Shown here in pieces: positions 46,166 to 56,478 of a stretch of 64,000 nt of DNA (position 1 is the stretch's first letter; each line of letters starts with the position of its first letter). The notes below the pieces were generated by a model, which saw only the letters and a list, made by a program, of their open reading frames with translations, was not told the origin of the DNA and made no database searches. This DNA comes from Acinetobacter colistiniresistens (GTDB taxonomy: Bacteria > Pseudomonadota > Gammaproteobacteria > Pseudomonadales > Moraxellaceae). The stretch is taken from contig NZ_KE340376.1 in NCBI RefSeq assembly GCF_000413935.1, positions 128,091-192,090 of the forward strand. The letters are read 5' to 3'. The position numbers were made by a program, and so were the translations under genes.

Positions 46166-46166
46166 A

Positions 46167-46622
46167 TTACAGCCCAAGCTGGGTCTGTATATTCTGTAGA
46201 TGCGGGACATAGAATCGGTTTTCCCCCATCTTCACATATTTAAAGACCTTGTTATCGTCAACTTCACCTTCTTCATCGACCACTTCCGAAATACGCAAAC
46301 GGATCGACTCAGGCATTTGATTGCAAACTAGTGCAAAGCGTTGTGATACATCATCCCCTTCGACAACCAAGGCCACACCTTGTTTTTGCATCGGATCATT
46401 GACCGCATATACAGGGAGTTTTAAATCATGCCATTCAATATGACCAACATTGGTTTGAGTATCCATTGCTGACAATACAATATTTTGTGGCAACAGCATT
46501 GGTACATTTTGATGACATTCAATAATGTATGCATCAATAAACCCAGTCGAAACCGTAATTAAATGTTGTAACTCTTGCTGGTCAATTTGTCCCAACGCCG
46601 AGTTTGCGCTTTTCTTCACCAT
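46167..46622 (-). CDS. CheW-like protein, ChpC-type, end of Pil-Chp operon
   Basis: A 151-residue protein with a CheW-like outline: ISTG/FIDAYIIE start, GHIEWHDLKLPVYAVND in the middle and FALVCNQMPESIRL. It starts 12 bases after chpA on the same strand. In Pseudomonas ChpC is a second CheW-type linker in the Pil-Chp system, and that role is inferred here. The match is weak in sequence and rests on position and fold pattern. Confidence 0.7.
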   Translation of the reverse strand: MVKKSANSALGQIDQQELQHLITVSTGFIDAYIIECHQNVPMLLPQNIVLSAMDTQTNVGHIEWHDLKLPVYAVNDPMQKQGVALVVEGDDVSQRFALVCNQMPESIRLRISEVVDEEGEVDDNKVFKYVKMGENRFYVPHLQNIQTQLGL

Positions 46623-46634
46623 TTTTTTTACCTC

Positions 46635-49600
46635 TTAGCGCACCGTAAGTAAGCTTTCAATATTCTCCAAGAGTGCTTCTTCTTGGAATGGTTTACCCAT
46701 ATATTGGTTAACACCTAGTGATAGTGCACGTTCGCGATGCTTTTCACCTGTACGCGATGTAATCATGATGATCGGCAAGTCGCGGTGTATTTCATGATGT
46801 CGTACTAGATTCGACACTTCGAAACCATCCATACGTGGCATCTCAATATCCAGTAACATCAGGTCTGGTTTCACGGTTTCAAGCTGCTCTATGGCATCTA
46901 CACCATCTTTTGCGGTCACGACATCATAACCTTGGCGTTCTAATAGACGTGAGGTCACTTTACGTACCGTCACCGAGTCATCGACAATCATAATCAAGCG
47001 ACGTTCATCATAACGCTGTTTGCTATATGTCTCATCTGCCTGCTTACTCCGCGCAGTAGACTGTGCTTGTCGTGCAATATTTTGACCATCCAGAATCAAA
47101 CAGACCTGACCATCACCAAGAATCGTTGCACCTGCAATCACCCCAATATTGGAGAACTGTTGCCCCACAGGTTTGACGACAATCTGCCCACGTGAACCAA
47201 TTAGCTGATCGACCAACAAGGCTGTGGTTTGTCCTTGAGCACCTTTAATCAACAACACGGGTAAAGAATGAACCACCCCACTTAAGCGAGGAACAGGCTG
47301 TCCTGCAACGAACTCAGATAAGTAGCGTAAGCGATAACGCTCTTGGTCAATCGTGAAATAGTCATCCTGACTTTCAAAGTATTGCTCTAATGCCAATGGA
47401 GAGATACGCACAATACGATCGATCTGAGCCAATGGGAAGGCAAACTGCTGATCGCCTGCTTTTACCATTAAGGCGTCACTGACGGCAACCGTGGTTGGTA
47501 CGCGAATGGTAAAGATTGTCCCTTGACCCAGCGTAGAGTCGACACTGACATGCCCCCCCAAGGCTTTAATGTCACTCTGAACCACATCAAGGCCAACACC
47601 ACGGCCCGAGATTTGAGTCACTTGGGTTGCAGTACTAAAGCCTGGATGGAAGATAAACTGTAGAATTTCTTCCTGATCCAGTTTCTGATCTTTGGTCATG
47701 AGGCCGGTTTGTAACGCTTTTTCTTTGATGCGGTTAACATCAATCCCTTTACCATCGTCACTGAACGTCACCACGACATCTGTCCCTTGGCGACCAATGT
47801 TCAACACAATATGCCCAGTTTCTGGTTTTTGTGCTTGTAAACGCTGTTCACGGTCTTCAATACCATGGTCAATCGCGTTACGTAACATATGCTCAAATGG
47901 TGCAACCAACCGCTCAAGGATACTGCGGTCCAATTCACCTTCAGTATTGTTCACCACCAGTTCTGTTGGTCGATTCAAAGTCGATGCGGTTTGACGCACA
48001 ATCCGTTGCAGACGTGGCAATAGACGAGAGAATGGAACCAGACGGGTACGCATCAGGCTTTCTTGAATTTCAGCTTGAATCCGCGACTGCTGTAGTAGTA
48101 AGCCTTCAGTATCACGTATCTTTTCAGACAGTGTGGTTTTAAAATCAACCAAATCCGAAGCCGATTCAGCCAGTGATTTGGACAGCTGATTCAACGATGA
48201 ATATTGGTCCATTTCCAGTGGGTCAAAGTCTGCATAACGTGCCTCTTCGCCACCATGTCGTGCGATAATCTGGCTTTCCAACTCACCTTCCATTCGGCGT
48301 AACTGATCCGCCAAACGCTTGATTGCCAATTCCATTTCCGTCAACGTACCGCCCAATTGACCTAAGTCCATCTCAATACGTGAACGGTTGATCGCATTTT
48401 CCCCTGACAGGTCAATCATCTTCTCGATGACCTCAGCAGAGACACGAATCATTTCATTGTTCTGTTCTATGCGTTCCGTGGTTTCCCACTCACCCAACAT
48501 CGATGGAGGTTCAGTGCCATCCCCCTGCACAAACTCCATGGTAAATTCAGGCGTAAAGATATCTTTGGTCGAGAGTTTCTGCGGAAGTTGTGCAGATACA
48601 TCGACAAACTCCATCTTCTCCAAGCTTTGTTTCAAGCCGTCAAAATTTGCATATTGACGTTTAGAGATGGCATCATTTAACCACGCCAATGCGGTATTGA
48701 GCAGGTTGTCATACACATTCGAGTTGAAATGATGTACACCAAATTGCTCAAAAGCATTCTCTAAATGATAGGCGATAATCGCAATGGCATCCATTTCAGC
48801 CATGCGCGCGCCACCTTTCAGACTATGCGCATTACGCTGTAACTGTAGTAATAAACTACGGTTACCCCGTTGCTCAAACCATTGCTTCAATAAGCCTTGT
48901 GCTTGTTCTAGCAGTTCTTCAGCTTCTTCAAGGAAGGTTTGCTCAACCAGAGAACGAACGTCATCATCCGTAGGCTCCGTCACTGTCTGCGGCAGTTGTG
49001 CTGCTGCAGTATGCTCAAGAACTTCGGTTTCAACCCGCTCAGACGCTGACTCAACGTCAACAGACTGTTCATCGACCAGCGTTTCGGTTTTGACAGACTC
49101 AGGCTGCTCCAGCAAAGTCTCGACTTGGCTCGACTCAACTCTTTCAAACTCTGGTGCTGTTTCAAACCCAGACTCAACAGAAGCAACATCCGATCGATCA
49201 GCGTGTTGCAATAATTGCACCACATGGGTCGATGGATAATCGGTGTGCTGATCACGAATGGTTTGAATACGATCCGCAATATCATCCTGTACCAAACGAA
49301 TGATGGCAACCAGTTGTGGTGTCGCCTGAATCTGTTGGTTGATCAGCTTTTCATAAATGGTTTCTAATTCATGCGCAATCAAACCAATATGACGCGCTTG
49401 AATCATATTTGAACCCCCTTTTAAGGTGTGCAAATAACGCATCAGGTTTTTGAGGGCATTAATATCTTGATGATCCGTCGTCCACGTATTCAGATCCGCA
49501 TCAATCCCGACCAGCAACTCATCTGCTTCTTCAAGAAAAATCTCTATCAGGTCAGGATCAAAGTCACGGTTGGCCTGATCAGACGGTAACTGCTGCTTAT

Positions 49601-51719
49601 CCAGCGCGAGTTGCGCTGCAAATGCAGTAACATCAATCGTCGTCGTTATCGATTCAACCTTATGCGGCGTCGCAGTAATCGTAACTTCCGCATCCCCGCC
49701 TTCCATTTCGGCAGTTTTTAATTGCTCAGGCGCTGTTATTGCTACAGTTTCACGTTCAAGCTGCTCAGCAACAACTGTTGTTTTCGATAACTGCTCAAGC
49801 ACGGCTAAAGTATGCGTTGCAGGGTAATCAACTTGCTGATCACGAATGGTTTGGATACGATCGGCAATCTCATCCTGTACTGAGCGAATCACAGTAATCA
49901 ATTGTGGTGTTGCCTGAATCTGCTGGTGAATTAACTTTTCATAGAGGGTTTCTAATTCATGCGCAATCAAGCCAATATGACGCGCCTGAATCATATTTGC
50001 TCCCCCTTTTAGGGTATGCAAATAACGCATCAGATTCTTTAAAGCATTGATATTTTGATGATCGGTAGCCCAAGTGTTCAGGTCAGTATCAATTCCTCCA
50101 AGTAGCTCATCCGCTTCTTCAAGGAAAATCTCCACGAGATCAGGGTCAAAGTCACGGTTTGCTTCACTGGACTGAAGCTGTTGTTTATCGAGCGCAAATT
50201 GACTGACAAAATCCGCTGTTTCAATAACTGGACGGACTTTAGCATGAGCTTCAGGCGCGACTTCGTCTTCATCTGCCTGTATGCCCTCTACCACCGATAT
50301 GTCATCCAAAGATTCAACATTCTGTTGTGTAAAGGAGCTCAACTCATTTAAAACACGTTCATGCACTTTGGTTAAAGTGACACGCTGTCCCGCCGCCAAA
50401 GTATCAAACAGTTGAATAAACTGTTGATGAACTTGGTGGTACAACTCAAAGGCATAATCCAAATGCAGTAAACTTGGCTTGAAAATCAGATCTTGATAGC
50501 TCGAACGCAACAGACTGGTATATTGATACATCCCAATGGTTGCATGATGATGCGTATGCTGTAGCAAAGTCTCGGTTTGTTGACTCAGCACTTGAAGATA
50601 TTGAGGGAATTCCTGACGGGCACGACTCTCAAAATCAAACTCAACATCTAAAAGATCATTGATATTGAGTTCAAGCAACTCAGATACCAAGCCTTGTGGT
50701 CTTATTGCAGCGCCATTCTTTTCTTCAAGCTGGAAATCGTAACTGTCCCATGCAACATTAAAAGTCTGATAGATTTCGTCCAGCTTCTGCTGTGAAGCCT
50801 GTTGTTTTAATGTGTGCAAATAATCCCGTACGAACTGCGCATAATGCGTCAGCAAAGCCGTTTCATCCGAACTAGAATCCAGCTCTTCTTGTAATAAGGT
50901 TTTAAATAGATTCTCAACTTTTGAGCTCGCCTCAAAAACGTGGTTAACATGCGCCATGGCAGAACTGCCACGTAAAGTATGTAATGCACGAATCAAGGTA
51001 TTATAATGATCGTTACTTGGGCGATCATTCTGCAAAAACAGGTCGATGGTGGCCAGATGTTCTTCGGCTTCTTCTTGGAAAATGGCCAAGGTTTCTTTAG
51101 CCAGTGCCTCATCTTCAAACGGTGCCGCCCATTCAAGTTCAGATACAGGCTCAAGCTGCTGCTGTTCGTGATCAGAGGCCGCTGTCTCTTCCGCCTGCTC
51201 AAGTCCAGTCATTTGCTCTTCACTGGTTAAATCAGTCGCAAGATGAAGTAATTCCGCTAAGGCTGGTTCAGGACTTTGCTGTTGTTGTAATTGCTGTCCC
51301 AACACGACCAAGGGTCTAAAGTCGATTAAATGCTGTTGAACCGCTTTAAAATCATGACAAAGTTTAAAACGATAAATATTGAACACGGTTTGTACATAAC
51401 GTTGAATATCTGCATTCAAGCTAATCGTGCCTGCGATAACACGATTCAGCGTATCTTCAACTGTCCATGCCAACTCACCTGAGGATTTAGCTCCCACCAT
51501 TCTTCCAGAACCTTTTAAGGTGTGGAAATGGCGGCGAATATCGCTCAGCACATTCTGCTGATGTGGTTGTTCCGCCCACTGAACGAGTAATGGTTCTAAC
51601 TCAACAAAGATTTCATCTAATTCTTCAATAAAAATCTCAAGAATCTCTGCATCTTGTTCAAGATAACTGTCTTCAGGAAGCGTCATCGTTTCAACTAACG
51701 TTTTTAATATTTGTTTCAT
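46635..51719 (-). CDS. chpA: ChpA/PilL-type hybrid CheA kinase with five Hpt domains and a receiver
   Basis: A 1694-residue CheA-like kinase of the Pil-Chp system, which senses surfaces and controls type IV pili and cAMP. The chosen ATG (MKQILKTLVETMT) replaces a longer frame to 51776. Five Hpt motifs are visible: HTLKGSG (His66), HTLRGSS (about 247), HTLKGGANM (about 568), HTLKGGSNM (about 765) and HSLKGGARM (about 964). Modules three and four are near-duplicates. Then come a dimerisation helix, the HATPase domain (MLRNAIDHGIE and GRGVGLDVVQ), a CheW domain and a C-terminal receiver (LLDIEMPRMDGFE). It follows pilJ after 153 bases containing a hairpin. Confidence 0.95.
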   Translation of the reverse strand: MKQILKTLVETMTLPEDSYLEQDAEILEIFIEELDEIFVELEPLLVQWAEQPHQQNVLSDIRRHFHTLKGSGRMVGAKSSGELAWTVEDTLNRVIAGTISLNADIQRYVQTVFNIYRFKLCHDFKAVQQHLIDFRPLVVLGQQLQQQQSPEPALAELLHLATDLTSEEQMTGLEQAEETAASDHEQQQLEPVSELEWAAPFEDEALAKETLAIFQEEAEEHLATIDLFLQNDRPSNDHYNTLIRALHTLRGSSAMAHVNHVFEASSKVENLFKTLLQEELDSSSDETALLTHYAQFVRDYLHTLKQQASQQKLDEIYQTFNVAWDSYDFQLEEKNGAAIRPQGLVSELLELNINDLLDVEFDFESRARQEFPQYLQVLSQQTETLLQHTHHHATIGMYQYTSLLRSSYQDLIFKPSLLHLDYAFELYHQVHQQFIQLFDTLAAGQRVTLTKVHERVLNELSSFTQQNVESLDDISVVEGIQADEDEVAPEAHAKVRPVIETADFVSQFALDKQQLQSSEANRDFDPDLVEIFLEEADELLGGIDTDLNTWATDHQNINALKNLMRYLHTLKGGANMIQARHIGLIAHELETLYEKLIHQQIQATPQLITVIRSVQDEIADRIQTIRDQQVDYPATHTLAVLEQLSKTTVVAEQLERETVAITAPEQLKTAEMEGGDAEVTITATPHKVESITTTIDVTAFAAQLALDKQQLPSDQANRDFDPDLIEIFLEEADELLVGIDADLNTWTTDHQDINALKNLMRYLHTLKGGSNMIQARHIGLIAHELETIYEKLINQQIQATPQLVAIIRLVQDDIADRIQTIRDQHTDYPSTHVVQLLQHADRSDVASVESGFETAPEFERVESSQVETLLEQPESVKTETLVDEQSVDVESASERVETEVLEHTAAAQLPQTVTEPTDDDVRSLVEQTFLEEAEELLEQAQGLLKQWFEQRGNRSLLLQLQRNAHSLKGGARMAEMDAIAIIAYHLENAFEQFGVHHFNSNVYDNLLNTALAWLNDAISKRQYANFDGLKQSLEKMEFVDVSAQLPQKLSTKDIFTPEFTMEFVQGDGTEPPSMLGEWETTERIEQNNEMIRVSAEVIEKMIDLSGENAINRSRIEMDLGQLGGTLTEMELAIKRLADQLRRMEGELESQIIARHGGEEARYADFDPLEMDQYSSLNQLSKSLAESASDLVDFKTTLSEKIRDTEGLLLQQSRIQAEIQESLMRTRLVPFSRLLPRLQRIVRQTASTLNRPTELVVNNTEGELDRSILERLVAPFEHMLRNAIDHGIEDREQRLQAQKPETGHIVLNIGRQGTDVVVTFSDDGKGIDVNRIKEKALQTGLMTKDQKLDQEEILQFIFHPGFSTATQVTQISGRGVGLDVVQSDIKALGGHVSVDSTLGQGTIFTIRVPTTVAVSDALMVKAGDQQFAFPLAQIDRIVRISPLALEQYFESQDDYFTIDQERYRLRYLSEFVAGQPVPRLSGVVHSLPVLLIKGAQGQTTALLVDQLIGSRGQIVVKPVGQQFSNIGVIAGATILGDGQVCLILDGQNIARQAQSTARSKQADETYSKQRYDERRLIMIVDDSVTVRKVTSRLLERQGYDVVTAKDGVDAIEQLETVKPDLMLLDIEMPRMDGFEVSNLVRHHEIHRDLPIIMITSRTGEKHRERALSLGVNQYMGKPFQEEALLENIESLLTVR

Positions 51720-51837
51720 AGCTGCTTCTTTCGTTTTTATCCACCAATGTGGGTAAAAATTACGTCTATCTATCACACAAGATGTAGTTCCACTGCGCCA
51801 TCACCTTGTTGAGATATCCAACCTCTTTAAAAATGGA

Positions 51838-51861
51838 AAGGCAGACACCCCCATCTGCCTT
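51838..51861 (-). terminator. Hairpin between pilJ and chpA (possible partial terminator)
   Basis: Perfect arms AAGGCAGA and TCTGCCTT with an 8-base loop, 11 bases past the pilJ stop; the minus strand continues TCCATTTTTAA. It may lower chpA expression relative to pilGHIJ. Confidence 0.55.
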
Positions 51862-51872
51862 CCCAATTCGGT

Positions 51873-53957
51873 TTAGTCTGGTAACTTAAAGTCAGTTACA
51901 GACTCACGTAATGATTCAGCCATGTTTGCCAACTCAGATACTGAGCGCGCTGTATCAAACGTTGCTGTTGTGGTTTGTGAAGTAATTTCCTGCACGACAT
52001 TCATCGTCGTGGCAATATGACTGGCAGAGGCAGACTGAAGTTTTGCTGCATCGGAAATGCTTGCAATTAGTTTTGCCAAGTCACCCGATACGGTTTGAAT
52101 CTCATCCAGTGCAATCCCCGCATCTTTCGCCAAGTTCGCACCACGTACAACTTCCGATGTGGTTTGTTCCATCGAAATTACCGCTTCGTTGGTATCCGTC
52201 TGAATGGTTTTTACCAGGCTTTCAATCTGCTTGGTTGCTGAAGCAGAACGTTCTGCAAGACGTTGTACCTCATCGGCTACGACCGCGAAACCACGCCCCG
52301 CTTCACCCGCCATCGACGCCTGAATCGCAGCGTTTAATGCCAAGATGTTGGTTTGGTCGGCAATATCGTTAATCAGCGAGACAATGTTACCAATCTCTTG
52401 TGAAGATTCACCCAAACGCTTAATACGTTTTGACGTTTCTTGAATCTGTTCACGAATGTGATCCATACCTTCGATCGAACGGTTTACCACTTGCGCACCA
52501 TTGGTTGCAATTTGTACCGAACGTTGTGCTACGTCAGCAGATTCAGAGGCGTTGGCAGATACTTGGTCAATTGACAGTGCCATTTCGTTCATTGCGGCGG
52601 ATGCGCCTGCAATTTCTTGCGCCTGATGCTCAGATGCCTCTGCCAACTGGTTGGTAATGTTCTGAGTATCTTGGGTATAACGTGCAACTTCTTGCGATGT
52701 ATCGGTAATTCGGGAAACAAGGTCTCGTAACTGATCAATCGCAAAGTTAATCGAGTCGGCAATCGCCCCCGTAAAATCTTCTGATACCGTTGCATATGAA
52801 CGCAAGTCACCATCTGCCAAGTCTGCAATTTCATCAAGTAAACGCAAAATCGCATTTTGGTTACGGTCATATTCATCTTGTAAGCGTGTTACGCGCTCTT
52901 TATCGGTATTACTACGTAACATCAAGAGCTGTAATACAAAGAAAACCAGTGCCGCTAACGATAGAATTAAAACAATACCTGCAACCACATTAGCCCAACC
53001 ACCTTCAGATTTATTTGATAAATCATTAAGTGAAGTGAGTAGCGCATCTGACTGAGAGAAAATTTGTGAAGATGCTTGGCGTACACGCATGATCTGGTTG
53101 GCGTTTTGAAGTACCGTTGCTGCTGCAGATTTCAATACAGCATCATAATCAGACTTAATACTATCGACAGACTCACGTAAAGCGGCTGAACTGATCCGGT
53201 CTACACCCAGTTCAGAACTACCATTCAGCTGGGCATTTAGATACACACCAAAGGTATCAATGTCGGCACCAAAGTCATTCGCCGAAACGTTTGAGTTATC
53301 TGTCCCGACCAGTACCGAGTTGATCGAACGTAAAATACGCTCGGCAATGAACACCTGGTTCTTGGTGATGATTACCTGACTACTCGGCATGTTCTCACGT
53401 ACCATCTGATCGACCATCAAGTTATATTCAGCCTGAATCTCAGGAATGGTTTCACTGATCGAGATGTTGGTATCGTAAAGCTGGTTAATAACTTTTTGCT
53501 GCGATGCAATCAGGTCAATGTTTTTAGAGACATTGTCCCAAAGCCCACTGACCTTCTTGTATTCATCAGAACCTTTACCATACACGCTTTCAACAGTGCT
53601 CAGGTTTTCAGCAAATTGCTTTTCAGACTCAACCAACTTCTTCATTGCTTCTGGTGTACCAGATGCAGTAGCTTCCGTTGCTTGACGTGAAATGGTTTGT
53701 GATAACAAACGCAACTCACCCAAGCTACGGGTGAGTTGATTCGAACGAGGAACACTTACGAATAAGTAAATGAGGAGAATAACTGCAAGGGCCAAAGCAA
53801 TTAAAGCGCGATAGATAATCGGTTTTGATTTCTCAGTTTCACCGAATAAGCGCGAAAACTGGTCAAGTTGCGTTCGAATATTATCTAAGAACGCACCGCC
53901 TTTTTTCAGCCCGGCACTATCGCCATTGCCGTTCTTTTTTTTAAGTTTAAAGCCCAT
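51873..53957 (-). CDS. pilJ: Methyl-accepting chemotaxis protein PilJ
   Basis: A 694-residue inner-membrane chemoreceptor of the Pil-Chp system. Membrane helices lie at about 46-66 and 322-345, bounding a periplasmic helical domain of the PilJ type. A HAMP-like region follows, then the signalling domain with the hairpin tip [20 protein letters not shown] and [18 protein letters not shown]. Its N-terminal 44 residues are cytosolic. Together with PilI it activates ChpA. It begins 45 bases after pilI. Confidence 0.95.
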   Translation of the reverse strand: MGFKLKKKNGNGDSAGLKKGGAFLDNIRTQLDQFSRLFGETEKSKPIIYRALIALALAVILLIYLFVSVPRSNQLTRSLGELRLLSQTISRQATEATASGTPEAMKKLVESEKQFAENLSTVESVYGKGSDEYKKVSGLWDNVSKNIDLIASQQKVINQLYDTNISISETIPEIQAEYNLMVDQMVRENMPSSQVIITKNQVFIAERILRSINSVLVGTDNSNVSANDFGADIDTFGVYLNAQLNGSSELGVDRISSAALRESVDSIKSDYDAVLKSAAATVLQNANQIMRVRQASSQIFSQSDALLTSLNDLSNKSEGGWANVVAGIVLILSLAALVFFVLQLLMLRSNTDKERVTRLQDEYDRNQNAILRLLDEIADLADGDLRSYATVSEDFTGAIADSINFAIDQLRDLVSRITDTSQEVARYTQDTQNITNQLAEASEHQAQEIAGASAAMNEMALSIDQVSANASESADVAQRSVQIATNGAQVVNRSIEGMDHIREQIQETSKRIKRLGESSQEIGNIVSLINDIADQTNILALNAAIQASMAGEAGRGFAVVADEVQRLAERSASATKQIESLVKTIQTDTNEAVISMEQTTSEVVRGANLAKDAGIALDEIQTVSGDLAKLIASISDAAKLQSASASHIATTMNVVQEITSQTTTATFDTARSVSELANMAESLRESVTDFKLPD

Positions 53958-54002
53958 ATCAGCTTCTCCCCTGAATACGCGTTTATGTTCCGTAGCGTAG
54001 AA

Positions 54003-54539
54003 TTAGTTTATAAATTTTATTGATGCATTCATATATTGAGGATTGCTTAACAACCGACTTAATAAAAACACATGCCATTGTTGATTATGTTGATGGAAAT
54101 GACCTTGGCAATAATCTTTCAGCTTATTATCTAGGTCATTATTTTGAGAGAAAAAACTCTTCTTGTTAAAGTGTTGAATCCCCAAAACCTGATCGACGAC
54201 CAACCCCACATAATGGTCTTGATGGCTAATACAAATCACTTTTTGCGTTGGTGAAAACTGACTCCGTTGCCCTGAAATAAAATGTGTTAAATCAGAAACT
54301 GAAAGCAGACGTCCACGAATATTGGCCAAACCTCTTACCCACGCCTGAGTATTTGGTACTGGTGTATATTTCGGAGGATAAATCACCTCCGAAATTTCCC
54401 CTAAAGGCGCAACAAAATATTGCCCTAACATCTCAAATGCGATACCAGACCAACGACTGACTTCATTTTGAGTTGAAGTGTATTGTTTATTGCCTCGCTT
54501 GGATAAACGAAGCAATTCGATAAATCCATTTGCTGCCAT
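54003..54539 (-). CDS. pilI: CheW-like adaptor PilI
   Basis: A 178-residue CheW-domain protein linking PilJ to ChpA. Pattern: VAPLGEISEVIYPPKYTPVP, then WVRGLANIRGRLLSVSDL and HYVGLVVDQVLGI, all typical of CheW. Lies between pilH (47-base gap) and pilJ (45-base gap) on the minus strand. Confidence 0.93.
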   Translation of the reverse strand: MAANGFIELLRLSKRGNKQYTSTQNEVSRWSGIAFEMLGQYFVAPLGEISEVIYPPKYTPVPNTQAWVRGLANIRGRLLSVSDLTHFISGQRSQFSPTQKVICISHQDHYVGLVVDQVLGIQHFNKKSFFSQNNDLDNKLKDYCQGHFHQHNQQWHVFLLSRLLSNPQYMNASIKFIN

Positions 54540-54586
54540 ACCCTATCCCGTATTGAGTAATGAGAAGGCTCAACTTGAGCAAAAAA

Positions 54587-54949
54587 TTAACTTAATAATT
54601 GTTTAATGACATCAATAAGTTGCTGTTCATCAATAGGCTTAGTCAAATAATCGCAAGCCCCTTGACGTTTACCCCATACACGGTCTGTGGCCTGATCTTT
54701 GGTACTGACGATCACAACAGGAATATGTTGCGTGTCTTTACCTTTACTGATTTGACGGGTTGCCTGAAAGCCATTCATCCCTGGCATTACCACATCCATC
54801 AGCACCAAATCTGGCAATTCAGCTTGAGCCATCGTGACTCCATCAGCACCATTGGTCGCTTCAATAACGTCATAACCGTGCTTTGTCAAAATCTCTCTAA
54901 AGCGAAATGTTTCTGTAGGTGAATCATCTACAATAAGTATGCGAGCCAT
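54587..54949 (-). CDS. pilH: Response regulator PilH
   Basis: A 120-residue stand-alone CheY-like receiver. Acidic pocket VDDSPTE at 7-13, phosphorylation site Asp52 in LVLMDVVMPGMNG, and Lys in STKDQATDRVWG, a tail typical of PilH. In the Pil-Chp system PilH acts as phosphate sink or retraction control. It begins 23 bases after pilG. Confidence 0.94.
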   Translation of the reverse strand: MARILIVDDSPTETFRFREILTKHGYDVIEATNGADGVTMAQAELPDLVLMDVVMPGMNGFQATRQISKGKDTQHIPVVIVSTKDQATDRVWGKRQGACDYLTKPIDEQQLIDVIKQLLS

Positions 54950-54972
54950 TTTTTCCTCAATCTTAACTTTTA

Positions 54973-55356
54973 TTATGCACTTACGTGGTTGCGAATCGCG
55001 TTTAACAACTCATCTTTACTAAATGGCTTGGTTAAATATTCATCCGACCCCACAACACGCCCTTTTGCCTGGTCAAACAAACCGTCTTTGCTTGATAGCA
55101 TAATCACTGGAATATTTTGATAACTTAGGGAATTTTTAATCAATGCACAGGTTTGATAACCGTCTAAACGAGGCATCATAATGTCAACAAAAACGATATC
55201 AGGATTGGCTTCTGCAATTTTTGACAATGCTTCAAAGCCATCAACAGCGGTAATGACTTCACAACCTTCACGTTGCAATAACGTTTCAGCTGTACGACGA
55301 ATCGTTTTTGAATCGTCAATCACCATCACCTTTAAATTTTGAAATTTATCTTCCAT
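54973..55356 (-). CDS. pilG: Response regulator PilG
   Basis: A 127-residue stand-alone CheY-like receiver, the first gene of the Pil-Chp operon. Acidic pocket IDDSKTIRRTAE, phosphorylation site Asp58 in IVFVDIMMPRLDG, and Lys in SSKDGLFD. PilG promotes pilus extension and cAMP synthesis in related species. GGGAC lies 6 bases before the ATG. The 280 AT-rich bases between it and the divergent DUF4124 gene must contain both promoters. Confidence 0.94.
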   Translation of the reverse strand: MEDKFQNLKVMVIDDSKTIRRTAETLLQREGCEVITAVDGFEALSKIAEANPDIVFVDIMMPRLDGYQTCALIKNSLSYQNIPVIMLSSKDGLFDQAKGRVVGSDEYLTKPFSKDELLNAIRNHVSA

Positions 55357-55636
55357 TTATTGTCCCGCCCCAATTACTCAATACAAATTATGGTTGGTTT
55401 AATTTGTTTTATACAGATTAGTTGATATTTTTAACATATCTTTACTTGCATTATCAATGAAGTTTTTTGAACCAACCTATCAGTTTCTCTAAACAATCGT
55501 AAACAGTTCACACTTTTGATTAAATTCCTAATTTTTTTGCTGAATAACTATTTTTAAATGTATAAATTAGCACTAATATACAACTGATTATTATTTAAAA
55601 ATAAGTGATTTAATTAACTTTTTTTCGGGGAATGTA

Positions 55637-56290
55637 ATGACTGGTTCGTTAAAGTGCGATTTTCGCACGGGTCACTTTACAACGATTACTCGTACTTACA
55701 TTTGTTCGTTTTTTCTATTGCTTTTTGTCGGCCATTCTAATGTATTTGCAGCAGAACCCGCCAAAGCGGTCTGGTATCGCTACTATGACAAAAACGGCGT
55801 TGCCAATGTCAGCACTTCCGTGTCCCCCAACCACATTCGATATGGTTATGAAGCATTAGATCGCAATATGCAGGTGATCAAGCGGAATAGCCCCTATAAC
55901 GCAGCGGCAGATGCCCAGCAATCCGCGCAACGGGAATCGGTGGCACGTCGTCGGGAACAGGACCTCAGACTGAAACGCGCCTATGGCAGTCCACAAATTG
56001 CGGCAACAAAACGCGATCAGATCTTGGCCAACCTGAAAAAGCAGCTGAACTACCAGCAAGAACAATTACAGCAATTGCAAAAGGATAAAATCGCTTTTAA
56101 ACGTCAGGAAATGGAATACCACCGCAAAGGTGAAGTACTGCCAACACAGCTCAAAAGCAATCTGGAAAATAATGCACAAAATATTGAGAACATCAAAAAA
56201 ACCGTGGAAAGCTTACGTAATGCCTATCACAAGACCGAAGTGGAATATAGCGATATTATCCAGCGTTTAAATGCACTCGGTCCGACTTGA
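55637..56290 (+). CDS. Secreted coiled-coil protein with a DUF4124-like N-terminus
   Basis: A 217-residue protein. The hydrophobic stretch at about 20-36 ends VFAAEP, a signal peptide with an unusually long N-region. Residues 44-80 (VWYRYYDKNGVANVSTSVSP with following GYEALD) fit the DUF4124 start. Residues 95-210 are a long coiled coil rich in Gln, Lys and Glu. GGGGAATGTA precedes the ATG. Function is unknown; periplasmic location expected. Confidence 0.75.
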   Translation: MTGSLKCDFRTGHFTTITRTYICSFFLLLFVGHSNVFAAEPAKAVWYRYYDKNGVANVSTSVSPNHIRYGYEALDRNMQVIKRNSPYNAAADAQQSAQRESVARRREQDLRLKRAYGSPQIAATKRDQILANLKKQLNYQQEQLQQLQKDKIAFKRQEMEYHRKGEVLPTQLKSNLENNAQNIENIKKTVESLRNAYHKTEVEYSDIIQRLNALGPT

Positions 56291-56478
56291 TCAATACGCC
56301 CTTTTACAATCTCGACATTAAATTTTAAACAATTCCAATATTTAAATACCCAGCCATACTTTATACTGCGCCAAATTGAATGATTCATGTCATAATGCCC
56401 ATTGCTCAAAACTGAGCATATTATTTTGCTCGTTGTTGTAGCACCTTTTAAATAACACTTAACTTTAGGACAGTTTCC

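Noticed and set aside
47692..49239. Several long plus-strand open frames (100-151 codons) antisense to chpA
   Set aside because: They mirror the chpA frame; the Ser/Cys-rich products are typical of antisense translation of a Gln/Glu-rich coding region.
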